From positions 1 through 7,875 of the forward strand of contig JAUVUS010000097.1 in the NCBI GenBank assembly GCA_030600865.1: a stretch of 7,875 bases of DNA, written 5' to 3'. Positions within the stretch are counted from its first letter, which is position 1; each line of letters begins with the position of its first letter. Position numbers and translations under genes: made by a program. Shown in pieces: positions 1-7,700 of the stretch. The DNA comes from Bacteroidales bacterium (lineage in GTDB: Bacteria; Bacteroidota; Bacteroidia; Bacteroidales; UBA12077). Under the pieces are notes generated by a model. That model was not told the origin of the DNA and searched no databases. It worked only from the letters and a program-made list of their open reading frames with translations.

Positions 1-1664
1 CCAAAAGCATATAATTCAATAGTGTCACCTTTATTTATAGTACAACTATTTCCAGGTGATATATTTAGATTTATTTCACTAGCTACTTCAATAAAATTAT
101 AATTTATGATTGAATCTTTGTCTCCTGTTGAATTTTCTACAATTAATTTAATTGTTTTAAATCCTTGAGATGAATAGGAAATAACATGTGGTCCTTCGCT
201 TGATGATGTTGCAGGTGTTGCATCTTTACCAAAGTCCCAAAGATAACTTGATATACTTCCAGATGAAGTACTACTGAAAGTTACTTCACTATCATAACAA
301 ATCGTACTATAATCAGATTTAATTGAAGCTTTAATGCTGTTTTTAGTTCCATAAGCTCTAATGCATAAATCAATTTGAGCATCAGTTCCATTTCCAACTA
401 AATTCCATATTTCTCCTTTATTACTTATCCAACCAACGTTTGATAGAATCTGGGGATATGCATAATTTGGGACTTGAATTTCAATAGGTATAGGGTATTC
501 ATCATTTGGAGTGTAATATTTAACTTTAATATAGAAATCACCATTTACACTAAATGGAATATCAAATGTATGATATCCTGGATATTCAACAAATAAATTG
601 TAAGCAGATGCTAAAGTGTCGGTTAATATATTTCCAGTTTTTGTACTAAATACTTCAATATCAATAAGTGAATTTGAGGCGCCAACAAAAGTTCCTATTT
701 TATTAAAACTATGTTCTTCATTAACATTATATTTTATTAAAGCATAATCTTTAGAATCACCAAATCCATATGAAGTAATTTCTCCAAAATCATCATACAT
801 TAAAATAGTATCAATATTATTTATTTCTTTTCTGATTGGATAAATCGTTGCATTCTCTAATGCATGTATATCGTTATACGACATATAAAAATAGCCATAA
901 TCACCCCAAGAAGTACCCCAACTATTTTTTATTATCCATGCACCAGTACCTCCACTTGTTATCTTATTATTATCCCAACCTACCAATAAAACACCATGGT
1001 TTGAACTTTCTGCACCTGAATAATAATAAGTATTATTTGTATTATCAAGATATGCATCATCAGCGTGATAAGAAACAGCAATAGCTCCGTAATTCATTAG
1101 TGTATATTTTATTACATCTGAATTACTTGGTAAAAAACGAGACTCTGGAACAAAAAACTGAGGTGCAGCATTAGTTTCTGAGCAGGTAAACTCGTAATCA
1201 TTATATGGATCCTCGGTTTCCAAAATAGGACCACTTAATCTTGTCAAATAAGCAGTTGCAATTCCCTGATGACCTCCTTGTTCCCATTCAAAGCCATGAC
1301 ATGTAGCCATATTGTGTTCAGAAAGATCATATTCATTTAATCCTAATTTTAAATTTCTTGATTCAATTGCCCCAATTGCAGAAAAACTCCAACAGTGTCC
1401 TGCATTTTTTTGATTCTTTACCGTAGTAACTAACAGTTCATCACGTAAATCATAAGATTCCGGGAAACTGTATTTTGCTATGTCAATATTTATATCATCA
1501 GAAAAAACATAAGTTGTCGGTGAAGGAATAACTCCGGTTACGCTTGTTTTACTGGTTATAAATTTAACAAACTCTTCATCTAAGGGAGCCTGTTTAAACT
1601 CTTGTCCGATACTGTTTTTAAATAGGACAATAAATAAAATTAAAAAAGTAAATTTTAGTTTCAT
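1..1664 (-). CDS. Secreted C1A papain-like cysteine peptidase with lectin-like and PKD domains (C-terminus cut by window edge)
   Basis: I translated this frame by hand: 554 codons are visible from the ATG at 1664, running off the left edge without a stop. Residues 1-20 are a signal peptide ending in SIGQ, so the enzyme is exported. The catalytic domain spans about 70-280. Gln85 (oxyanion hole, in VKNQ), Cys91 (in GHCWSFSA), His223 (in SNHGVLLVGW) and Asn247 (in KNSWGTSWGDYG) supply the complete papain machinery. The CHGFEW, GG, AYLTRLSGP and DPYNDY stretch (122-156) is typical of the prokaryotic C1A group that carries a lectin-like domain, and about 283-437 fits that domain. A PKD-type Ig fold follows (about 445-528, WDFG at 476-479), and more domains probably lie beyond the edge. 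The segment between signal peptide and protease domain is only about 50 residues and shows no ERFNIN-type inhibitory prodomain. Ala88 replaces the first Cys of the usual CGSCW. The serpin gene lies 39 bases upstream on the same strand. Function as an active extracellular endopeptidase is inferred; the substrate is unknown. Confidence 0.93.
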   Translation of the reverse strand, partial: MKLKFTFLILFIVLFKNSIGQEFKQAPLDEEFVKFITSKTSVTGVIPSPTTYVFSDDINIDIAKYSFPESYDLRDELLVTTVKNQKNAGHCWSFSAIGAIESRNLKLGLNEYDLSEHNMATCHGFEWEQGGHQGIATAYLTRLSGPILETEDPYNDYEFTCSETNAAPQFFVPESRFLPSNSDVIKYTLMNYGAIAVSYHADDAYLDNTNNTYYYSGAESSNHGVLLVGWDNNKITSGGTGAWIIKNSWGTSWGDYGYFYMSYNDIHALENATIYPIRKEINNIDTILMYDDFGEITSYGFGDSKDYALIKYNVNEEHSFNKIGTFVGASNSLIDIEVFSTKTGNILTDTLASAYNLFVEYPGYHTFDIPFSVNGDFYIKVKYYTPNDEYPIPIEIQVPNYAYPQILSNVGWISNKGEIWNLVGNGTDAQIDLCIRAYGTKNSIKASIKSDYSTICYDSEVTFSSTSSGSISSYLWDFGKDATPATSSSEGPHVISYSSQGFKTIKLIVENSTGDKDSIINYNFIEVASEINLNISPGNSCTINKGDTIELYAF

Positions 1665-1695
1665 TTTGATAAAATTAAAGTTAATAAAATAAAAT

Positions 1696-1720
1696 ATTTG
1701 GGTTTATAAATTTGGGTTTA
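1696..1720. repeat. 11-bp tandem duplication across the serpin stop codon
   Basis: ATTTGGGTTTA occurs at 1696-1706 and again at 1710-1720, spaced 14 bases apart. The right copy encodes the final serpin residues (VNPN region); the left copy overlaps the TAA stop (1704-1706) and the intergenic spacer. It is probably a small slippage duplication. It lies in the 39-base gap before the peptidase gene. Confidence 0.5.
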
Positions 1721-2885
1721 CAATTTTCCCCATGAAATAAATGCAATTATTTTCATTATTTCTAAGAATATATATAAAAGGTTTATTTACGATAAAATTA
1801 ACATTCTCAATTAAAACTGAAGTTTTTCGCATTATAATTGCAGTGGCAGCTGCCGCTTCTGTTCCATCTTCATCAACAGCAATATTCGCTTTATGTACAA
1901 CTTTGCTTATATATAGTTTTTCGGCACTAGTAATTCCGGAAAAATCAGCTACTTCTGTAAATGCGTCTTTGATACCCAGTTCAGATAAAGTTTTGTTTAA
2001 ATCGAATTCCGATTCAATCTTAAATTTCGGTAAAGACAGGTTAATACGCCTTTTTTCCCTGTTTTGTGTATAATTACTATAATATTCGTTGTTTAGTTTC
2101 TTTTCTATTTTTCTCAATTTTTTGTATGATTTTGGAAGAATAATCATTAAAGATATGTTTTCATTAGAGTAAGGAATATCAATTATTTGAGAATACTTAT
2201 CACTGTAATACCATGAATTAATATACCTGTTCATATAAACAGTTTTAACGTAATCTTTTTTGCCAATCTGAAAATTATCTTCAGTATTTTTTTCTTTGTT
2301 AAACTTATCTTTCCATGCTCCTTTAAAATATAATGCATTTACCAAAACCAGTCTGGTTGTATTATCAATTGATGATGGCTGTAATAGGTTAGTAATTTTA
2401 TTATTTGTATTTTTTTCCACCCATTGATTTATGTCTAACCTGGATTTTTCAGGTTCTGTAATAAAATTAGTAAACTGAAGTGATGAAGAAAAATATTGTT
2501 TATTGATATTTAAAAATTCCTGGTTTAATTTAAGGCCTTCTTGAATCCACAGAGAATTTGCATTATGAAAATTAATATCACTTTTTTCCCTTTGATTAAG
2601 ATTAGTAAGATTTATATAATCTTTATTAAACTCATCTAAATTTCTGTTAAAATGAAAGGTACTGCTGATTTCTTCAAAAGTATTATTTTTAGCACCAATA
2701 TATGTCATGGCAATAGCTGAGGTAATACTTGCCGGAGAAAAAATAAGGTTTTCATCCGGGTTTTTTAACTTTTGATAAACTTCAAACGAGAATTGGTTAT
2801 TACTTTCAATAATATTAATACTATTCTGAGCAAACGAAGCTTGCAAAAAAATACTTAATGATACTAAAGCAATGATTATTTTCAT
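1704..2885 (-). CDS. Secreted serpin (serine/cysteine protease inhibitor, family I4)
   Basis: The 393-residue protein has the normal serpin length plus a signal peptide (1-20, cut near SFA-QN). There is no Cys at the cleavage point, so it is not a lipoprotein. Serpin landmarks appear in order: FSPASITSAIAMTYIGAK (49-66), NSLWIQ (110-115), LVNALYFKGAW (181-191), LPKF (285-288), GIKDAF (304-309), ADFSGI (313-318), HKANIAVDEDGTEAAAAT (331-348), the signature around NKPF (364-374) and the terminal GKIVNP. The hinge (Gly341, Thr342, Glu343, four Ala, Thr348) is the small-residue type found in inhibitory serpins, so this should trap proteases by loop insertion. The reactive loop runs about 341-366. 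Counting 14 residues from Gly341 puts P1 at Thr355 and P1' at Ser356, with Arg353-Lys354 just before, so a trypsin-like target is also possible. The gene probably leads a two-gene unit with the downstream papain-like peptidase. A perfect palindrome lies 38 bases before its start. Confidence 0.96.
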   Translation of the reverse strand: MKIIIALVSLSIFLQASFAQNSINIIESNNQFSFEVYQKLKNPDENLIFSPASITSAIAMTYIGAKNNTFEEISSTFHFNRNLDEFNKDYINLTNLNQREKSDINFHNANSLWIQEGLKLNQEFLNINKQYFSSSLQFTNFITEPEKSRLDINQWVEKNTNNKITNLLQPSSIDNTTRLVLVNALYFKGAWKDKFNKEKNTEDNFQIGKKDYVKTVYMNRYINSWYYSDKYSQIIDIPYSNENISLMIILPKSYKKLRKIEKKLNNEYYSNYTQNREKRRINLSLPKFKIESEFDLNKTLSELGIKDAFTEVADFSGITSAEKLYISKVVHKANIAVDEDGTEAAAATAIIMRKTSVLIENVNFIVNKPFIYILRNNENNCIYFMGKIVNPNL

Positions 2886-2922
2886 AATAGAATAATTTTA
2901 ATTTGTAAATGTAAATAATTAT

Positions 2923-2938
2923 CAATGAATATTCATTG
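2923..2938. promoter_or_regulatory. Perfect 16-bp palindrome upstream of the serpin start (candidate operator)
   Basis: CAATGAATATTCATTG is its own reverse complement over all 16 bases. It sits 38 bases before the serpin ATG at 2885, and TATCGATA, an 8-base palindrome, lies beside it (2941-2948). The position suits a dimeric regulator controlling the serpin-peptidase pair. The flanks are AT-rich, which makes chance palindromes more likely, but this one includes C/G pairs at four positions. No convincing TTTG / TAnnTTTG Bacteroidota promoter pair could be placed around it, so regulatory function is an inference. Confidence 0.4.
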
Positions 2939-2982
2939 TTTATCGATAAATTTCAATTAAAAATGATACATATTTGTAATTT

Positions 2983-3048
2983 AAAATTTTGTAATTTACT
3001 GACACATTGAAGTTACGAATATTGTACGCTGATTAGTTACAAAATTTT
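2983..3048. repeat. 12-bp inverted repeat between the YihY and serpin genes, touching the YihY stop codon
   Basis: AAAATTTTGTAA at 2983-2994 is exactly complementary to TTACAAAATTTT at 3037-3048, with a 42-base spacer. The right arm touches the YihY stop codon (3048-3050). TTTGTAATTT also occurs twice directly, at 2973-2982 and 2988-2997. In the YihY transcript the arms could pair into a weak, AT-only stem, but the long loop and missing GC core make it a poor intrinsic terminator. Repeated protein-binding sites are an alternative, as is chance in AT-rich DNA. Confidence 0.4.
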
Positions 3049-4370
3049 TAATTTATATCCTTTAATAACATAGTTCCTTTTGCGTTCTGAATAGCAATAT
3101 CAAAATCATTTAATATTTTAATGATTTGATCCTTTTCTGTTGATGCTATTGCAAGAATTTTATCTGTTCCGCAATGATCTATAGTATTTAATGTATTTCT
3201 AACTGATATATTATTAATATCCTGTGCAGGCTGATATGCATTTTCTTTTTCGTGTTGAGTACTAATTTCCGATAAAATATTACTATCAACCAGCTTGTAA
3301 ATAATATCGTAAACTAATCGTATTGGAATTTCAAGTTTTTTGCTAATTTCAGCAGCCGTCATTGCTTTTTCGCCTTTAGCAAAATTCTTAATTAATAAAT
3401 GAGCTACCATTAAGGTAATTACTTTCCAACTATAAGCACTTAAATTATGTGTATCAGGTTCAAATTCGTATTTCTCAACATTCTGTACGGCAAATGATAC
3501 TTCAGCACCAAATAGTACTATTAACCAACTGGTTTGTAACCAAATTAAAAATAAAGGCAGGGCTGCGAAACTTCCGTAAATAGCATTGTATTTTGAAACA
3601 CCAACCTGAAAATAAATATAAAGCCACTGTACAAAAACAAATATAGTACCTGAAATTATTCCAGCAATAAATGCAGATTTAAATTTCACTTTTGTATTAG
3701 GCATTATCATATAAATTATTGTTAATACCAACCAAAAGAAAACATATGGGATTAGTTTTAATGAAAAGAATATAAGAGGACTAATCATTCCAAGCAGATC
3801 AAATTCAGTTGTAATTCTGGTTATTTGAGTGCTTATAAAAACATTTGAACTTGTAGCTAAAATAATTAAAACAGGAGCTATTAACATCATGGAAAAATAA
3901 TCACTAAATTTCCTAAACCACACACGAGGTTTACGTATATTCCATATTGCATTGAATGAACTTTCGATATTACCTAAAACTTTCATTACAGACCAAAACA
4001 ATACGGCAATACCAATTCCTGCAATTATTCCACCTTTTGTATTTTCCAGAAATTTATTTGCAAATGTTATTATATAATCTAAAACTTCCTGTTGTTCAGA
4101 AAAATTTTCTGTAATTTGTTGTTCTAAATGTTTGTCGAAACCAAAACCTTTAGCAATTCCAAAACCCATAGCAACAACAGGAACAACGGAAAGCATCGAA
4201 TAAAATGTCAATGCCGAAGATCGCAAGCTCACTTTATCCTCATCGTATCCGCGAAAAGCTAAAAGTATAATACGCAAATACTTTATCAATACAACCTTAT
4301 ACTTTGGCATATTTTTAAGTGATATACGCCAAATATCTTTCTTTAGAAAATCTAATACTTTTTGAAACAT
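3048..4370 (-). CDS. YihY/virulence factor BrkB family inner-membrane protein with winged-helix-like C-terminal extension
   Basis: The 440-residue protein has about six membrane segments (roughly 52-74, 113-133, 159-179, 196-222, 231-255, 268-294). Family hallmarks are RSSALTFYSMLSVVPV (50-65), YNAIYGSFAALPLFLIWLQ (261-279) and LFGAEVSFA (286-294). YihY proteins were once annotated as ribonuclease BN; that activity belongs to a different protein, and the true role (possibly transport or envelope related) is unknown. E. coli YihY is about 290 residues. The extra soluble C-terminus here includes a probable winged-helix segment (about 335-370: MTAAEISKKLEIP followed by a recognition-like helix and NILSEI), as in the long form of the family. 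The ATG at 4370 is favoured over Met21 because the basic, amphipathic N-terminal segment (LDFLKKDIWRIS) matches long family members. It lies upstream of the serpin on the same strand, but 162 bases of repeat-rich sequence separate them, so co-regulation is doubtful. No Shine-Dalgarno is seen, as usual in Bacteroidota. Confidence 0.93.
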   Translation of the reverse strand: MFQKVLDFLKKDIWRISLKNMPKYKVVLIKYLRIILLAFRGYDEDKVSLRSSALTFYSMLSVVPVVAMGFGIAKGFGFDKHLEQQITENFSEQQEVLDYIITFANKFLENTKGGIIAGIGIAVLFWSVMKVLGNIESSFNAIWNIRKPRVWFRKFSDYFSMMLIAPVLIILATSSNVFISTQITRITTEFDLLGMISPLIFFSLKLIPYVFFWLVLTIIYMIMPNTKVKFKSAFIAGIISGTIFVFVQWLYIYFQVGVSKYNAIYGSFAALPLFLIWLQTSWLIVLFGAEVSFAVQNVEKYEFEPDTHNLSAYSWKVITLMVAHLLIKNFAKGEKAMTAAEISKKLEIPIRLVYDIIYKLVDSNILSEISTQHEKENAYQPAQDINNISVRNTLNTIDHCGTDKILAIASTEKDQIIKILNDFDIAIQNAKGTMLLKDIN

Positions 4371-4765
4371 GACAATATTGGTATTATATTTGATTATAAA
4401 AATAATGTTTTTCTGAGTTTAAAACCTAATCGAATAATAAATTAACATACTTATTGAAAATTTAATCAAATAAAACTGAATACCTTACGTATCAATAAAA
4501 TTTTATTTTTAAATTGCACACTTTACTAAATATTATGGCTCAAGTTTAAAATAACATATGTAAAAGTATTGGGCTAAAGCCCTGCATTAATAGGGATTCT
4601 ATAACCCCAGGCTTAAGCCTGGGGTTAGTAATTAGAAGTTTAAATGGGTTTTAACCCAAAATGGTTTACAGTTTTCAACGCTAAATTAAACTAAAACCAA
4701 TATCATTTAAATGTAAACTGATTTTACTACTTTTTTATTTATTATAACACATAAATTATATTATT
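4371..4765. other. 395-base divergent intergenic region between the YihY gene and the beta-helix protein gene
   Basis: The region must hold promoters for both outward-facing genes, but I could not place a convincing Bacteroidota -33/-7 pair on either strand. Its only strong structure is the REP-like element at 4569-4659. An AT-only 14-base palindrome, AATAAAATTTTATT, lies at 4494-4507 and may be chance. No plausible small gene, tRNA or riboswitch was seen. The 107 bases just before the ATG at 4766 are AT-rich with no Shine-Dalgarno, as is normal for this phylum. Confidence 0.6.
4569..4659. repeat. REP-like element with three palindromic hairpins in the divergent intergenic region
   Basis: Three palindromes lie in a row. 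GGGCTAAAGCCC is at 4571-4582. A perfect 26-base palindrome at 4602-4627 has arms TAACCCCAGGCTT / AAGCCTGGGGTTA. TGGGTTTTAACCCA is at 4645-4658. The two outer palindromes are also inverted copies of each other: 4569-4582 and the complement of 4646-4659 differ at only two of 14 positions, and those two changes (C..G to T..A) keep each hairpin paired. TTCT (4597-4600) and AGAA (4635-4638) can extend the central stem. The element is much GC-richer than its surroundings. This build resembles palindromic intergenic repeats mobilised by RAYT-type transposases, and I recall similar sequences between genes in Bacteroidota. No transposase is present here. A terminator is less likely because both neighbouring genes are transcribed away from it. 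Confidence 0.75.
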
Positions 4766-7700
4766 ATGAAAAAATATATACTTATCATTATTGCATTAAT
4801 AGCTGCTTTACAGTTAAATGCACAACATACCGTTCATATTGCTGCGGGTGGGAATGTTATGGGAGATTTACCATATAACAATCAATACGATTATAATTGG
4901 TGTACTGTAATTTATCCGCAGGATATGATAAAAATAAGCGGTGATATAACAACAATATCTTATCGGCTTAACGTAGCAATCGTATATTCAGAAGATGCAT
5001 TTAATCAAAAAATATATATGACCCACACTTCTGATATTGGTTTTTCTAACGCTGATTACCCTGATATTGCATCAATGACATTAGTTTATGATGGTACTAT
5101 ATCTTATAGAGAATGGACAGGTTTGGGCGAAACTGTAATTACCCTTACCACGCCTTTTGCATATAATAATACCGATAATTTAATTATTCATATTGAAAAT
5201 CACGATGGAACAAAAAATGGCAATACCAACCAAGGTTTTAGCGATTATTCAGGCGGTACAACTTACTATCCATGTAAATATAATCAAGATAATGGTTCGT
5301 TTCCTGCAAGTACGGGGGCAATCCGTACTCACGAATTACCTAATATATTCTTAACTTTTGATCCGGGTTTAGATGCAGGTGTTAGCAAAATTAACAATAA
5401 TGTGGATTTTCTTTTACCCGGATTACAAGATATTACAGTTAATTTCAGTAATTATATGGCTGATGTTATTACATCGGTTGATATAGATTGGGAAATAAAC
5501 GGGACACCCCAGACAACATACAATTGGTCTGGCTCTTTAAACCCAGGGCAGGAATCTGCAGATATAATTATCGCCACAGATTATGATTTTAACCCCGATA
5601 CATTCATAATTAAAGCATGGACAACCAATCCTAATTCGGGAGTTGATGAGTTAAATACAAATGATACGCTTACTAAAACAATTTTTGTAGCAGATTACAT
5701 CGAAATTGGAGATCATTCATATAATAATACAATAATGCCTTATCCTACATATAATTATTTTGGATGGTCTGCTTCCATTTATAATAGTGATTCTATCCAA
5801 AACGGGAAAATATGCGGTATTGCTTACAACACACAAACTCAAGGCTATTTCAGAGAAAATCAGAGAATATACTTATCACAAACTTTAGAAACTACTTTTT
5901 CTTCAGCTGATTTACCAACAGAAGCATCAATGAGTAAGGTTTATAGTGGAGATATTGATTATGGAGGAACAACCGGGTGGAAAAAAATAAAATTTGATTC
6001 AATTTTTATTTACGATAACAATAATCTACAGGTTCATTACCGGAATTATAGTGATCAATATAATTCACCTGTTACACAGTTTATGGGGTCAAATTATGGT
6101 TCTACAGTAACAATTTATAATGGTGATAACACATCTTTTCCCACAACTGCTGGTTCAACCCTTAGCCGTGCAGCTGATATCAGACTTTATTTTTTAATAG
6201 CCACCGATGCAGGAATAACAGCACTAGATGCTCCTGAAACATATTTTAATACAGGAAGTAACGATATATCTGTTTTTTTAAAAAACTTCGGAACAGAAAC
6301 ATTAACATCTGCAAATATTAATTATCAGATTAATAACGGAACAATTAATACGTTTAACTGGACAGGTAGTTTAGCCTGCTACGATACGGAACAGGATATT
6401 ATTATCGGCAACGAAAACTTTGCTTATGGAGAACATACAATAAAAATATGGACAGATTCTCCAAATGGACTCAATGATTACAAAGCTGAAAACGATACCT
6501 TGTTTAAAACAATATATTCAACAAATCCATTATGTGGAAATTATGTTATTGGTGAGACTCCATCAGACTATACCACAATTAAAGAAGCTGTCGATTCATT
6601 AAACTCCGCTGGTGTTTCTTGCGATGTAGTTTTTGACATTAAGTCCGGTACATATAATTCTCAATATATTATAAATGAAATAAACGATGCCGGACAAAAC
6701 AGTACAATAACTTTTCAATCGCAAACGGGCGATAGTACCGATGTTATATTAACAACCGATTCTACCGATTATTTATTTAATCTTAACGGAGCAGATTTTT
6801 TAAGATTTAAACATCTTACATTTACAAGCGATAGTGCTGAAAAGTTTATGGTTTTAGACAGTGGCGCATGTAATAATATTTTTGAGAACAATCAATTTAT
6901 TGATGGTGTATATCATATATTTAATACCGAAACTACAATAGCTGATACAAACAATATCATTAACAATAATTTATTTTTGAACAGTAATACTGCTATCTAT
7001 TTTTATTCTGTAATTAGTGCATTTGAAACAGGTAATGTTATAAGTTCAAACAAATTCGAAAATCAAACCGGAAACAGTATAAAAAATGCTTATCAGGAAA
7101 ATCTCAGTATAACTAATAATAATATTGAAACAACCGGATATGGATTAGCTATATATAGTTACCTTATGAAAAATTGCTCCATAACAAAAAACACCATGAT
7201 AACTTCGTGGGCAGCAATGGAATTTATAAGCGGATATGATACAAGTTTAATAGCAAATAACTTTATTATTTGTGAATCAAATACTGTTAGCGGGTATAGT
7301 ATTAAATTACAGATTGACAATACTAAATTTTATAATAATACCATAAAATCGATTGGCGACCAAAGCTCTAATCCTATTATACTGGTATATGGTGATAATA
7401 ATGATTTTAAAAATAATATTTTGCTTAATTTAAAAGCAGGTACTACTATTCATATTGATTGGGGACGTGAAAATAATACAAGTGATTATAATTGCCTTTT
7501 TTCAAATGGAGCATCGCTTGCTAAATGGGAAGGCACAGACTGTACAGACCTTGCAGCATGGCAATCTGCTTCAGGTTTAGATGCAAATTCAATTTCAACT
7601 CTGCCGGTTTTTTCTTCCGATACAGATTTACATACCAATAGTCTTGCATTAGATGGAGCAGGAACTCCATTACCTGAAATTACCGATGATTTTGACGATG

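Noticed and set aside
836..1084. Open frame of 82 codons on the plus strand
   Set aside because: It lies antisense inside the peptidase gene, opposite the His/Asn catalytic region. Its translation is low-complexity (Tyr, His, Asn) and resembles no protein.
1741..2073. Open frame of 110 codons on the plus strand
   Set aside because: It is antisense to the conserved C-terminal half of the serpin. The Ala run is the shadow of the serpin hinge codons.
3048..4370. Annotation of the YihY-family protein as ribonuclease BN
   Set aside because: That name came from an early misassignment. The protein is an integral membrane protein without any nuclease motif.
4494..4507. AATAAAATTTTATT palindrome as an operator
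   Set aside because: It consists only of A and T in a very AT-rich region, so chance is a sufficient explanation.
4602..4627. Reading the 26-base palindrome as an intrinsic terminator
   Set aside because: Both flanking genes are transcribed away from it, no T-run follows either arm, and it is part of a larger symmetric three-hairpin element.
4706..4735. Possible plus-strand promoter: TTTA, 18 bases, then TACTTTTT
   Set aside because: Neither half matches the Bacteroidota TTTG / TAnnTTTG boxes fully, and AT-rich sequence gives many such near matches.
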